Of a stretch of 64,000 bases of DNA, positions 1 through 8,715 are shown in pieces; position 1 is the first letter of the stretch, and each line of letters opens with the position of its first letter. The DNA is taken from positions 349,087 to 413,086 of the forward strand of contig NZ_BAAAFX010000018.1 in assembly GCF_039523755.1 (NCBI RefSeq), written 5' to 3'. A program made the translations under genes and the position numbers. The notes below the pieces were generated by a model. The model was not told where the DNA came from, did no database searches, and worked only from the letters and a program-made list of their open reading frames with translations. This DNA comes from Tatumella terrea (GTDB taxonomy: Bacteria; Pseudomonadota; Gammaproteobacteria; Enterobacterales; Enterobacteriaceae).

Positions 1-1
1 C

Positions 2-472
2 ACCACAGAAACCCCGGCACGGCTGAAGGCGGCTCTCGGGGGCGTTTCTTATCTGCTGCATGGCCTGTCACGGGTCGACAGCCTGAAGGCCGACAGCTGT
101 GAAATCCGCAGTGAGGAGTTTAACTGGCAGGGAGATGCGTTGGTGATTGGGATCGGGAATGGCCGTCAGGCCGGCGGAGGCCAGCGATTATGCCCGGGGG
201 CACTGATTAATGATGGTCTGATGGACGTCAGCATTATTACGGCCGCCGAATGGTTACCGACCCTGATGCATACGCTGACACGGGAGGACGATAACCCCAA
301 TATTCTGCGCGCCCGCAGCCGGACACTGGAGATCACCGCCCATCAGTCAATGACCTTTAATCTGGACGGGGAACCCCTGAGCGGCACCCACTTCCGTATG
401 GAGATCCTGCCGCAGGCCATCCATTGCCGTCTGCCGGCAGAGAGCGAACTTCTGGGCACCGCCCCGCAGTGA
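2..472 (+). CDS. yegS: YegS-type lipid kinase, C-terminal part (5' end outside window)
   Basis: The window opens inside this gene; 156 codons remain before the stop. YegS is a soluble phosphatidylglycerol kinase of the diacylglycerol-kinase superfamily. The fragment covers the C-terminal beta-sandwich domain, with the recognisable stretches GIGNGRQAGGGQ, LCPGALINDG and FNLDGEPLSG, which match E. coli YegS almost word for word. The catalytic N-terminal domain lies upstream and cannot be judged. It ends just before an 8-bp tandem repeat array. The identification rests on recalled family sequence and is firm. Confidence 0.93.
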   Translation, partial: TTETPARLKAALGGVSYLLHGLSRVDSLKADSCEIRSEEFNWQGDALVIGIGNGRQAGGGQRLCPGALINDGLMDVSIITAAEWLPTLMHTLTREDDNPNILRARSRTLEITAHQSMTFNLDGEPLSGTHFRMEILPQAIHCRLPAESELLGTAPQ

Positions 473-518
473 TAAGGCACTGAACCGCGGATCGCGCCGG
501 TGAGCCCTGCCGCAGGTG

Positions 519-655
519 CGGTTCAGCGGTTCAGCGGTTCAGCGGTTCAGCGGTTCAGCGGTTCAGCGGTTCAGCGGTTCAGCGGTTCAGCGGTTCAGCG
601 GTTCAGCGGTTCAGCGGTTCAGCGGTTCAGCGGTTCAGCGGTTCAGCGGTTCAGC
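519..655. repeat. Tandem array of an 8-bp unit (CGGTTCAG), about 17 copies
   Basis: The octamer CGGTTCAG is repeated perfectly about 17 times (137 bp) between the end of yegS and the start of dbpA. The period of 8 is not a multiple of three, so the short ORFs that cross it are not believable genes. Such perfect short repeats are prone to copy-number change by slippage. The array lies about 160 bp upstream of the dbpA start codon. The rest of the 473-814 interval holds a short AT-richer stretch that could carry the dbpA promoter, but I see no clear -35/-10 pair. Confidence 0.95.
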
Positions 656-814
656 AACAGGCTGGCAGGTGCCGTCCGTCTGTCAATCATATTCTTCCTG
701 CCCAAGGGTAGCATCTCTGATATAATGGCCTCTCTTAGTGCCCGTCTGTCTGCGATCATCCTTCGATGACAGTCGCGGTACATCCCCTGTAAATGCCTGA
801 GTAGAGTAAATCCT

Positions 815-2191
815 GTGACCCAATCTTTTGCTTCCCTGACGCTGCCCGCTGCGCAACTGGATAATCTGACCGAACTGGGGTACGCCTCCATGACGCCGGT
901 GCAGGCCGAAGCCCTGCCCGTAATTCTGCAGGGACGCGATGTCCGTGTGCAGGCTAAAACCGGCAGCGGAAAAACCGCAGCCTTTGGTATCGGCTTGCTG
1001 CAACAGATTGATGTGTCGCATTTTACTACCCAGTCACTGGTGCTCTGCCCGACGCGTGAGCTGGCCGACCAGGTCAGTAAAGAATTGCGCCGGCTGGCTC
1101 GCTTCACCGCCAATATAAAAATCCTGGCGCTCTGCGGCGGCCAGCCGATGGGACCGCAACTGGCCTCCCTTGCCCATGCCCCACACATTGTGGTCGGAAC
1201 GCCGGGACGAATTCAGGAACATCTGCGTAAAAACAGTCTGCGCCTGCAGCACACCAAAGTACTGGTCCTGGATGAAGCTGACCGCATGCTTGATATGGGC
1301 TTTGCCGACGCCATTGATGACGTTGTTTCTCACCTGCCCACCGCGCGCCAGACCCTGCTGTTTTCTGCCACCTACCCGCAGAATATTGAACAGATCAGCG
1401 CACAGATCCAGCGCGACCCGGTGGCCATCTCTACCGGGGATGTCTCTGTATTACCGGATATCGAACAGCAGTTCTATGAAACCTCCCGCGGCGGAAAATT
1501 GTCGCTGTTACGCTCGCTGCTGAGCAAACATCAGCCGGCGTCCTGTGTGGTGTTCTGTAATACCAAACGTGATTGTCAGGAAGTCTGTGACGAACTGTCC
1601 GGCCAGCAAATCAGTGTACTGGCTCTGCACGGTGACCTGGAGCAACGTGAACGAGACCAGGTGCTGGTACGTTTTGCCAACCACAGCTGCCGGGTGCTGG
1701 TCGCCACGGATGTCGCCGCCCGCGGGCTGGATATTCGTGAACTGGCGATGGTCGTTAACTACGAACTCTCTTTTGACCCGGAAGTCCACGTTCACCGCAT
1801 CGGCCGTACGGCGCGCGCCGGGCAACAAGGTCTGGCCGTCAGCTTTGTCGCACCGGCCGAAATTCAGCGGGCGAATGCCCTGGAAGACTACATCGGTCTC
1901 AAACCGACATGGTTATCCGCCGGGGATCTGCCACGCTCCGCGGTGCCGCTGGAAGCCGAAATGACCACCCTCTGTATTGATGGGGGTCGTAAGGCAAAAA
2001 TTCGTCCGGGGGATATTCTCGGGGCACTGACCGGCGATGCCGGACTGACGGCTGCAGATGTCGGTAAAATTGATATGTTCCCGATCCATGCCTATGTCGC
2101 CATTCGCAAAGCTTCTGCAGCAAAAGCGCTGAAGCAACTGCAACAGGTCAAAATTAAGGGCAGGAACTGTAAAGCCCGCCTGATTAAATAA
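815..2191 (+). CDS. dbpA: ATP-dependent RNA helicase DbpA
   Basis: DEAD-box helicase that remodels the large-subunit precursor by acting at hairpin 92 of 23S rRNA. Seen here: Q-motif region near residue 27, Walker A AKTGSGKT (47-54), DEAD (153-156), SAT (184-186), and the HRIGRTARAG motif in the second RecA domain. A C-terminal basic region of about 75 residues matches the DbpA RNA-recognition-like domain that gives 23S specificity. The start is GTG, as in E. coli dbpA, because the N-terminus then aligns with the known protein. Length 458 aa is normal. It stands alone, transcribed toward the convergent exported-protein set. Confidence 0.96.
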   Translation: MTQSFASLTLPAAQLDNLTELGYASMTPVQAEALPVILQGRDVRVQAKTGSGKTAAFGIGLLQQIDVSHFTTQSLVLCPTRELADQVSKELRRLARFTANIKILALCGGQPMGPQLASLAHAPHIVVGTPGRIQEHLRKNSLRLQHTKVLVLDEADRMLDMGFADAIDDVVSHLPTARQTLLFSATYPQNIEQISAQIQRDPVAISTGDVSVLPDIEQQFYETSRGGKLSLLRSLLSKHQPASCVVFCNTKRDCQEVCDELSGQQISVLALHGDLEQRERDQVLVRFANHSCRVLVATDVAARGLDIRELAMVVNYELSFDPEVHVHRIGRTARAGQQGLAVSFVAPAEIQRANALEDYIGLKPTWLSAGDLPRSAVPLEAEMTTLCIDGGRKAKIRPGDILGALTGDAGLTAADVGKIDMFPIHAYVAIRKASAAKALKQLQQVKIKGRNCKARLIK

Positions 2192-2207
2192 CCTCCGGGG
2201 CGGATGT

Positions 2208-2239
2208 CCCGGCAGCCCGCGCTTCTCCGCGCTGCCGGG
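2208..2239. terminator. Inverted repeat between convergent dbpA and the 2253 gene
   Basis: CCCGGCAGC pairs with GCTGCCGGG across a 14-nt loop. There is no T-run on either side, so this is a weak terminator candidate or a REP-like palindrome. Confidence 0.35.
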
Positions 2240-2252
2240 CATCCCACCGGGA

Positions 2253-3398
2253 TTACCCGCCCCCCGCCATCTGACGTAACTGCTGCTGGTCGTTTAACCG
2301 GGCAAACGAAGCCAATGCGGGGAAATCCCTGCGGGTATAGTAGCGGGCCGGTGGCGGCAGATTTTCCATCGTTTTTCCCGGCCAGAGCTGCAATTCTGCC
2401 AGGGGCTCCAGTGTCTCTCCGGCAATCCTCGCTGGCAGCGTGAGACGTAATACGGCCAGGGGCTCTCCCGGTACCGGTGTCGGTACACGATCACTGCCCG
2501 TCTGATAATTACGTTTTAACAACAAAAATTTTTGCGGTATCGCTTTTGACCTGTCCCACCAGCGTTTATCCACCCGGTCAAACCGAATACGGGTTTGGGC
2601 TGCCGGCACACCACCTAACTGCACCAGCGCGTCCGTCAACACGGTCGTCATCGCCAGGTTAAAGCCTGTCCGGCTATAGCCATGGCCATCGAGCAGCACA
2701 GACGCGGCCAGCCGTGCCCCGATAAGATTTGAATAGAGATCCTCCGGTGAAAAGGCCGATACCCCCTCCGGAAAACCGGGTACGGACTCATAACCGTACC
2801 ACTGAGCAATCTCATGCCAGGCCGCCATATCAAACGCTATCCGGGCTGACAACCAGACCGCCAGAGTATATGCCTGCGCCGGGTCGGCCGGGGGCGTAAA
2901 TGCCCTGAACACGACCTTACGCCGGGCCAGCTCTTCCCCGCCCGGTGAAAGCGTAAAGGCTTTACCCAATTGCGGATACAGGCGGGTAAGCAGATAAAAG
3001 GTCATATCGGCACTGTCGCGAATATGGGCCGTATCAATAAATCCGCCACGTCGGGTAAAGATAATGCCATTCTTTTCCGTCCCCAGTCCGCTGATCGCCA
3101 GTAACGAAGTGAAGGGGCTGTCATTATAAGAGTGCTCCCCCAGCATCCCGGATTCCGCAATATTTCCGATACGGTAAAACGGAACGGGGATCCCGAAAAG
3201 CTGTGTTTTCAGCCCGTAACCGAACGCACAACAGGGGCGTAGCCCATCCGGCATCGCGGCCGGTGCAGCCACCGGCCAGGCCTGAGTTGCCTGTTGCTGA
3301 GGTAACCAGGAAAAATCGCTGCCGATCGTCAGCACCGCGCTGACAGACTGCCCGTACAAGGCCGCAATGACGAGCAGACTACTTCTCCACAGATTCAA
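2253..3398 (-). CDS. Exported protein of DUF4056-like family
   Basis: A 381-aa protein with an N-terminal signal peptide (hydrophobic segment to about residue 21, ending SVSA). The mature part begins with a region containing RPCCAFGYGLK, VPFYRIGNI and GEHSYND, which I recall as typical of DUF4056 proteins; no reaction is known for them. It has no membrane span besides the signal peptide, so it is probably periplasmic or bound to the outer membrane. Its ATG overlaps the stop of the upstream Omp85-type gene by 4 bp, so the two are translationally coupled. Last gene of a three-gene minus-strand set. The family name is from memory; the export prediction is from sequence. Confidence 0.7.
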   Translation of the reverse strand: MNLWRSSLLVIAALYGQSVSAVLTIGSDFSWLPQQQATQAWPVAAPAAMPDGLRPCCAFGYGLKTQLFGIPVPFYRIGNIAESGMLGEHSYNDSPFTSLLAISGLGTEKNGIIFTRRGGFIDTAHIRDSADMTFYLLTRLYPQLGKAFTLSPGGEELARRKVVFRAFTPPADPAQAYTLAVWLSARIAFDMAAWHEIAQWYGYESVPGFPEGVSAFSPEDLYSNLIGARLAASVLLDGHGYSRTGFNLAMTTVLTDALVQLGGVPAAQTRIRFDRVDKRWWDRSKAIPQKFLLLKRNYQTGSDRVPTPVPGEPLAVLRLTLPARIAGETLEPLAELQLWPGKTMENLPPPARYYTRRDFPALASFARLNDQQQLRQMAGGG

Positions 3399-4537
3399 AA
3401 GGCTTCTCCTACCTGAAAATAAAAAGCACGGCTTCCTTTGCCAACCCCGTAATCCAGACGAATATTCATGCCCGGCTTAAAGGCGAACCGGTACCCTGCC
3501 CCGAGCGTCGGTAACCAGTGCTCACTGCCCAGCCGGGAAATGGCTGAAGCCAGGGTACCGCCGCCTATCCAGCCCACCACACCATGCCGCCAGCTGAGTG
3601 ACTGCCGATATTCCAGCTGGGTTGTCAGAATATCCCGGTCCCGGAAACGGCCCGGATAATATCCCCTGAAATGATCACTACTGCCCAGCGAGGGCAGCAT
3701 GTTCCAGGGGACCTGCCCCTGAGTCAGCACAGTGTTGACCTCCCAGGCAACAACCCGCTGATCATCCAGCGAATGATAAGCACTGAAGTGCACCGTCCCG
3801 CGATCAAAGCGCGTATTACTGCCGGTCGGTTTGCTGTAACGGATATATTGCAGACTGGCATTCACCCCGCGACGCGGGTCTGAAAGATAATCCCGGCTGT
3901 CATAACTCAGGCTCAGCAACGGACCGCTGCTAAAGACTGCCGCCCCATCGGGTTCTTGTTCCGGACCCGTTTTTTGCCGGTCGGCAAACCCCGACGCCTG
4001 CATATTGTCCAGTGACCAGCCCACACCAAGGTAAGTACAGGGTGCAATGCGCCGCAGTAGCCGTGGCGTAAAACGAATTTCCTCTGAGAGATACTGCTGT
4101 TTATTGCGACGATCGCTGCCGGCCCGAAAGCCACGCCCCCAGTAATACGTAGGGGTATGGCTCAGCATGCCCGGCAGAAAGAAACGCCAGCGATCACCGG
4201 CCAGGAAGCTGTGATTAGTAAACCGCAGCCCGATAGCCCCGGTGCTGCTTACATAGCCGCTCAGGGTAATGGTCGAGTTCTGGCTGGTCTGATCCTGACT
4301 GTCCGGCCGGTATAAGCCGGCCATCGCGACTCCGATACCGATGCCCAGTTCCGGAGTATAAAAAGGTCCCGGTATAACGCCCCAGTCGATGGCTTCTGAG
4401 GTATCGAACGATCGATCTGCCCCCAGCGGGGCCAGCCAGCGGTCTACCTGATCGCGGGTCGGCAGTCCCGGAACCACTGCATTAACCGGTACGGACAAAC
4501 TCATCAGCAACGGGATAAGGAGATGACGACAATGCAT
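3395..4537 (-). CDS. Omp85/BamA-type outer membrane beta-barrel protein without POTRA domains
   Basis: A 380-aa protein with a signal peptide (cleavage near VNA, residues 18-20) and a C-terminus ending in Phe, as outer membrane barrels do. Omp85 barrel hallmarks are visible: a GRGF segment, SYDSRDYLSDPRRG, and the FRGYYPGRFRDRD loop equivalent to the conserved VRGY/F element. At this length there is room for the 16-strand barrel but not for POTRA domains, as in the short surface-antigen (D15-like) proteins. Its start codon shares one base with the stop of the upstream barrel gene. The substrate or role is unknown; the neighbours suggest a dedicated envelope complex. Confidence 0.8.
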   Translation of the reverse strand: MHCRHLLIPLLMSLSVPVNAVVPGLPTRDQVDRWLAPLGADRSFDTSEAIDWGVIPGPFYTPELGIGIGVAMAGLYRPDSQDQTSQNSTITLSGYVSSTGAIGLRFTNHSFLAGDRWRFFLPGMLSHTPTYYWGRGFRAGSDRRNKQQYLSEEIRFTPRLLRRIAPCTYLGVGWSLDNMQASGFADRQKTGPEQEPDGAAVFSSGPLLSLSYDSRDYLSDPRRGVNASLQYIRYSKPTGSNTRFDRGTVHFSAYHSLDDQRVVAWEVNTVLTQGQVPWNMLPSLGSSDHFRGYYPGRFRDRDILTTQLEYRQSLSWRHGVVGWIGGGTLASAISRLGSEHWLPTLGAGYRFAFKPGMNIRLDYGVGKGSRAFYFQVGEAF

Positions 4538-5616
4538 CAGAATCGGTATTCGCCGGAAACCATAATACTGTTCCGCTTAGCGAACCCGAGCTCCGTTGCC
4601 AGATTAAAATGTTTTGTAATGCCATACTGTGCCCCCAGCAGAATGTTCCAGGGCGACTGAAGATGTTGTTTTACATCGAAACGCCCTTTGCCATTCTGGT
4701 TCGCCAGGGCCATCAGGGCTTTCAGAGATGCCGGCATCGACAGTTCACTGAGATTACCTTTGAACTCCTGCTGCACATTCTGATACATGGTACCGACCCA
4801 GAGGTTCAGTTTACCGGGGGGCAGACCCATAGCAGCAAAACCCGGAGTATCAAAACGGTATCCCGCACGGGGTGAGATTGTCAGAGCATCGATACTGCCA
4901 TCAAGAATATCGAAACGGGTCTGAGTGTAGTTAATATCGACCAGGGCATAGCCGTCCCCCGTCCCTGCTGCCAGTACGGTGCCCAGGCCATAGGTAGTCC
5001 CTTTAAATTTCAGCTCGAAATTCAGATTATCGAAATTCCCGGCATTATGCATACCGTGAATAATGCCGGAGATCATCTGGTTTATCAGGTTGCCTTTAAA
5101 CTGGCCCGGATCGGAGTCGACACCGATAGCAGAAATGGAATGACCGCGGGTCTTTCCGGCAATGCCATAAACATTCCAGAAAGGCAGAACCCAGCTATCC
5201 AGACGCAGGGTACGGGTTTGACTATATTGCCGGGTTTTACTGGCATCAATATTAAAAAGATCTCCCGGAAAAGCCATATTCCCAATCCCCAGCCCGCTGA
5301 AAGCGATGGATTTCACATTAATATTCTGGCGGATATTCATATAATTAATACCAATACCGAAAGGCTCCGGTAATTCATAACCCATCTGTACCGCCTTATC
5401 CCCCAGCAGCGGGAACCAGCGATCATAACGCTGACGGGGTGGCTGGGTGTTTTCGGGCTGTACAGACGGAGCCTGACGTACCGTCCCGCCCTCTGTCAGG
5501 GGCAACGGAGGTAACTGATAAAAGTCGACAGGATCCGGGCGGGAAGTCTGACTGCTGGCATTAGAAATTACGCAAAATATAGCCACAAGGCTGAATACCT
5601 TATATTTATTTTTCAT
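4537..5616 (-). CDS. Outer membrane beta-barrel protein of unknown family
   Basis: A 359-aa protein with a signal peptide (to about residue 22, near ASSQ), a Pro-rich linker to about residue 60, and alternating-hydrophobicity strands ending in EYRF with a terminal Phe, the usual outer membrane barrel signature. I do not recognise the family. It is the first gene of the three-gene set, so the promoter should lie in the AT-rich interval to its right, where a 16-bp direct repeat is found. The gene touches the next one by a single base, indicating co-translation. Function not known. Confidence 0.75.
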   Translation of the reverse strand: MKNKYKVFSLVAIFCVISNASSQTSRPDPVDFYQLPPLPLTEGGTVRQAPSVQPENTQPPRQRYDRWFPLLGDKAVQMGYELPEPFGIGINYMNIRQNINVKSIAFSGLGIGNMAFPGDLFNIDASKTRQYSQTRTLRLDSWVLPFWNVYGIAGKTRGHSISAIGVDSDPGQFKGNLINQMISGIIHGMHNAGNFDNLNFELKFKGTTYGLGTVLAAGTGDGYALVDINYTQTRFDILDGSIDALTISPRAGYRFDTPGFAAMGLPPGKLNLWVGTMYQNVQQEFKGNLSELSMPASLKALMALANQNGKGRFDVKQHLQSPWNILLGAQYGITKHFNLATELGFAKRNSIMVSGEYRF

Positions 5617-5962
5617 TTATTTATCGTCTGTCATGGCTGATATACAGGCCTGAGTCGTCCTGTAAAAGAGCGAAAATTATGCGGCAGCTAATTCTGCCAT
5701 TTTCACCATAAAGTGCGAATAAAACAAATAATAAAAATTAACCGTCACCGATAATTTTATTTAAATAATTAAATAGCGTTAAGATTAATAATATTAATAT
5801 TCCGGCAGGAATATAAGGGCGAGGATAAGTAATAATTAATGACCGTCACCGATAATTAAGGTGCCGGGAAAAAGTGAAATTGAAATAAAAAATCCCTGCG
5901 GTTATCACTGATAACCGCAGGGATGATTAACAACAGATGGCTGAAGAAGACCTGACGAGTGT
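5617..5962. other. AT-rich intergenic region with a 16-bp direct repeat
   Basis: This holds no gene. It must contain the promoter for the minus-strand exported-protein set and ends with the ahpF terminator at 5892-5924. Two copies of ACCGTCACCGATAATT lie at 5741-5756 and 5842-5857 in the same orientation. They may be binding sites for a regulator, but no known consensus is matched. Confidence 0.7.
5892..5924 (-). terminator. Strong hairpin terminator after ahpF
   Basis: A perfect 15-bp stem with a 3-nt loop (ATCCCTGCGGTTATC/GATAACCGCAGGGAT). On the minus strand it is followed by TTTTTTATTTC, so it ends ahpF transcription about 40 bp past the stop codon. Confidence 0.88.
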
Positions 5963-7534
5963 TTATCCGTTCAGAGAAGGTGTTCTGATCAGATAGTCAA
6001 ATGCCGACAGAGATGCTTTTGCGCCCTCCCCGCAGGCCACAATAATCTGCTTATAGGGCACCGTGGTACAGTCCCCTGCCGCAAAAATTCCTTTGTGGCT
6101 GGTTTCACACTTGCTGTCGATCTCGATTTCACCAAACCGGTTCAGCGACAAGGTATCCGTTAACCACCCGGTATTAGGTAATAAACCTATCTGCACAAAG
6201 ATGCCGGATAATGCCACATTATGCAGCTCACCACTGAGTCTGTCCTGATATTGCAGGCCAGTCACCTGCTGACCATCACCGACCACTTCACGGGTCTGCG
6301 CATTGAGGATCACCTCGACATTCGGCAGACTGTGCAGCTTATCGCGCAGGACTTTATCGGCTTTCATTTCGGGCGCGAATTCAAGCAGGGTCACATGCTC
6401 AGTCAGACCCGCTAAATCAATGGCAGCCTCGGCCCCGGAGTTACCCCCGCCGATGACCGCAACGCGTTTACCTTTAAACAGAGGACCGTCACAGTGCGGA
6501 CAATAGGTGACGCCGCGGGTACGGTATTCTTCTTCACCGGGCACATTCATATTTCTCCAGCGGGCACCGGTGGCCAGGATCACGGATTTGGCACTGAGTG
6601 TCGCGCCGGATGCCGTCGTCAGGCTGTGCAGTCCGCCGGTGTTTTCGGCAGGCGACAGACGGCTTACCGATTGTGCTTCAATCACATCGATCTGGTAATC
6701 GTCAACGTGCTGACGTAAAGCACCTGCCAGACGGCCACCTTCGGTTTTGGGGACTGAAATATAGTTTTCGATATCGACGGTATCCAGGACCTGTCCCCCG
6801 AAACGTTCGCCGATAAGTCCGGTGCGGATCCCTTTCCGGGCAGCATAGACCGCAGCGGCAACGCCGGCAGGCCCGCTGCCGACAATCAGCACGTCATAAG
6901 GCTGACGCTGGTTCAGTGCTTCCGCTGCTTTTTTACCGGCATTAGTATCTACTTTGCTGACAATCTCGCTCAGCGACAGTCTGCCCTGCGCAAAATTCTG
7001 ACCGTTCAGGAACACGGCCGGCACGCCCATCACCTGGCGCTGCTCCACTTCTTCACGGAAAACACCGCCATCGATCGCGGTATGGGTGACTTTCGGGTTC
7101 AGGATCGCCATCAGGTTCAGCGCCTGAACAACATCGGGACAGTTATGGCAGGACAACGAATAATAGGTTTCGAAATGCAGATCACTGTCAAGTTCTGCCA
7201 CCTGGGACAGTAACTGCTGGCTCTCTTTCGATGGATGTCCGCCGGTCTGTAACAGTGCCAGAACCAGTGACGTAAATTCGTGTCCCAGGGGAGAGCCAGA
7301 GAATACTGGTCCGTGCGTCTGCCCTGCCTGCGCAATCATAAATGAAGGCTGCCGGCTGAACAGGGCGTCTTCGCGGCGCAGTGAGATTTTATCTGACAGA
7401 CCGGTAATTTGTTCCAGTAGCTCACCCACCTCTGCTGAAGCTTTGCTGTCATCCAGGCTGGCAATGAGTTCTACCGGACGGGTCAGCTTTTCGAGATAAC
7501 TGCTGAGCTGGTTTTTTAACGTTGTATCGAGCAT
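5963..7534 (-). CDS. ahpF: Alkyl hydroperoxide reductase subunit F
   Basis: NADH-dependent flavoprotein disulfide reductase that recycles AhpC. The start is placed at the internal ATG beginning MLDTT because it matches E. coli AhpF, and a GGGGAAA ribosome site lies just upstream; a longer reading frame begins 13 codons earlier. From this start it is 523 aa (E. coli 521). Seen: N-terminal double thioredoxin-fold with CHNC at 129-132, FAD-binding GSGPAG, the thioredoxin-reductase CPHC site near 345-348, NAD-binding GGGNSG, and the C-terminal AAGDCT. A hairpin with a T-run separates it from ahpC, so ahpF is probably made at a lower level. Confidence 0.97.
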   Translation of the reverse strand: MLDTTLKNQLSSYLEKLTRPVELIASLDDSKASAEVGELLEQITGLSDKISLRREDALFSRQPSFMIAQAGQTHGPVFSGSPLGHEFTSLVLALLQTGGHPSKESQQLLSQVAELDSDLHFETYYSLSCHNCPDVVQALNLMAILNPKVTHTAIDGGVFREEVEQRQVMGVPAVFLNGQNFAQGRLSLSEIVSKVDTNAGKKAAEALNQRQPYDVLIVGSGPAGVAAAVYAARKGIRTGLIGERFGGQVLDTVDIENYISVPKTEGGRLAGALRQHVDDYQIDVIEAQSVSRLSPAENTGGLHSLTTASGATLSAKSVILATGARWRNMNVPGEEEYRTRGVTYCPHCDGPLFKGKRVAVIGGGNSGAEAAIDLAGLTEHVTLLEFAPEMKADKVLRDKLHSLPNVEVILNAQTREVVGDGQQVTGLQYQDRLSGELHNVALSGIFVQIGLLPNTGWLTDTLSLNRFGEIEIDSKCETSHKGIFAAGDCTTVPYKQIIVACGEGAKASLSAFDYLIRTPSLNG

Positions 7535-7550
7535 GGTCATTTCCCCTGAC

Positions 7551-7577
7551 AAAAAAAACGGGTGCCAGAGCACCCGT
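7551..7577 (-). terminator. Intrinsic terminator or attenuator between ahpC and ahpF
   Basis: On the minus strand ACGGGTGC/GCACCCGT (8 bp, 4-nt loop) is followed by seven to eight Ts, immediately before the ahpF ribosome site. It should stop part of the transcripts after ahpC and so set an AhpC excess over AhpF. Confidence 0.85.
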
Positions 7578-7603
7578 GAAAATACGTCGACTGGTGCGGT
7601 GTA

Positions 7604-8167
7604 TTAGATTTTGCCGACCAGATCCAGTGAAGGAGCCAGTGTTGCTTCACCTTCTTTCCATTTCGCCGGGCATACTTCTCCCGGGTGAGTGGCCACGTAC
7701 TGAGCCGCTTTCACTTTACGCAGCAGGTCAGAAGCATCACGGCCGATACCTTCAGCGGTGATTTCTACCGCCTGGATAATACCTTCCGGGTCGACGATAA
7801 AGGTGCCACGGTCAGCCAGCCCCTGGTCTTCACGCATGATGTCAAAATTACGGGTCAGCGCACCGGTCGGGTCACCGATCATGGCATAACGGATTTTAGC
7901 GATGGTGTCTGAGCTGCCGTGCCATGCTTTATGGGTAAAGTGGGTATCGGTAGAGACTGAGTAGATATCGACACCCAGTTTCTGAAATTCGTCATAGTGG
8001 TCAGCAACGTCGCCCAGCTCAGTCGGGCAGACAAAGGTAAAATCCGCCGGGTAAAAGAAGAAGACACTCCACTTACCTGCTACATCTTTTTCTGTCAGTT
8101 CAACAAACTGGCCATCTTTGAATGCACTGTTTTTGAACGGTTTAATCTGGGTATTGATAATTGACAT
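7604..8167 (-). CDS. ahpC: Alkyl hydroperoxide reductase subunit C (peroxiredoxin)
   Basis: Typical 2-Cys peroxiredoxin, 187 aa, exactly the E. coli length. It reduces H2O2 and organic peroxides in the cytoplasm and is regenerated by AhpF. The peroxidatic Cys is in FVCPTE (C47) and the resolving Cys in GEVCPAKW near residue 166. A GGAGGGCAAC ribosome site precedes the ATG. An OxyR-like spaced motif lies about 60 bp upstream, fitting the known OxyR control of this gene. Confidence 0.98.
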   Translation of the reverse strand: MSIINTQIKPFKNSAFKDGQFVELTEKDVAGKWSVFFFYPADFTFVCPTELGDVADHYDEFQKLGVDIYSVSTDTHFTHKAWHGSSDTIAKIRYAMIGDPTGALTRNFDIMREDQGLADRGTFIVDPEGIIQAVEITAEGIGRDASDLLRKVKAAQYVATHPGEVCPAKWKEGEATLAPSLDLVGKI

Positions 8168-8225
8168 GAGTTGCCCTCCATGAAAAGTTGAGTTACAGAA
8201 TACCCGCCAGGGGAAACACCGGCTA

Positions 8226-8262
8226 ATACACTGTCATTATCAATGAAATCACCGAAACCTAT
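8226..8262 (-). promoter_or_regulatory. Candidate OxyR binding site upstream of ahpC
   Basis: Read on the minus strand, the four tetranucleotides ATAG, TGAT, ATAA and GTAT are spaced by 7 bp each, giving the 11-bp period of the OxyR site (ATAG-N7-CTAT-N7-ATAG-N7-CTAT). Twelve of 16 defined bases match. Position and gene fit; strength is unproven. Confidence 0.45.
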
Positions 8263-8287
8263 TAAACTTCCACGGTATCTGGTGCTG

Positions 8288-8654
8288 CCGGGATAGTCCG
8301 GAGGAATTACCCGCACCGCTTTCCGGCGGAACACAGGATGAACAGGGTCCGTCGAAAAGATGTGTGTGCGAAGCCCGACGGCGAACAGGGGCGGGTATCC
8401 TGGTCCCGGGATAGTCCGGAGAAATTACCCGCACCGCTTTCCGGCAGACCACACGAATCACGGGTCCGTCGAAAAGATGTTTGTGCGAAGCCCGGCGGCG
8501 AACAGACAACGGGTATCCTGGTCCCGGGATAGTCCGGTGAAGTAACCCGCATCGCTTTCCGGCGGAACACAGGATGAACAGGGTCCGTCGAAAAGATGTG
8601 TGTGCGAGGCCGACGGCGAACGGGGCGGGTATCCTGGTCCCGGGATAGTCCGGA
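8288..8654. repeat. Three tandem copies plus a stub of a 116-118 bp structured repeat
   Basis: Units 8288-8405, 8406-8523 and 8524-8639 each begin CCGGGATAGTCCGG; a fourth start at 8640 breaks off after about 15-20 bp. Each unit contains nested inverted pairs: an outer ACCCGC...GCGGGT (5 bp in unit 2) and an inner CCGTCG...CGACGG, the latter kept by a G:T pair in unit 2. The unit length is not a multiple of three and differs between copies, so the reading frames across it are not genes. It lies between mrp (ends 8716) and the ahpC promoter on the same strand. It looks like a non-coding, possibly transcribed, repeat; I recognise no named family. Confidence 0.9.
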
Positions 8655-8715
8655 GGAGTCACCGGTAATGCGCCGCGGGGGCCCACGGCGCAGGGGGGGA
8701 TGACCTCCCGACCGG

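Noticed and set aside
500..769. Two overlapping ORFs across the octamer array, repeating VQRFSGSA
   Set aside because: They exist only because an 8-bp repeat without stop codons stays open in several frames; no ribosome site.
8288..8654. CRISPR array
   Set aside because: Only three long near-identical units with no unique spacers, and no cas genes.
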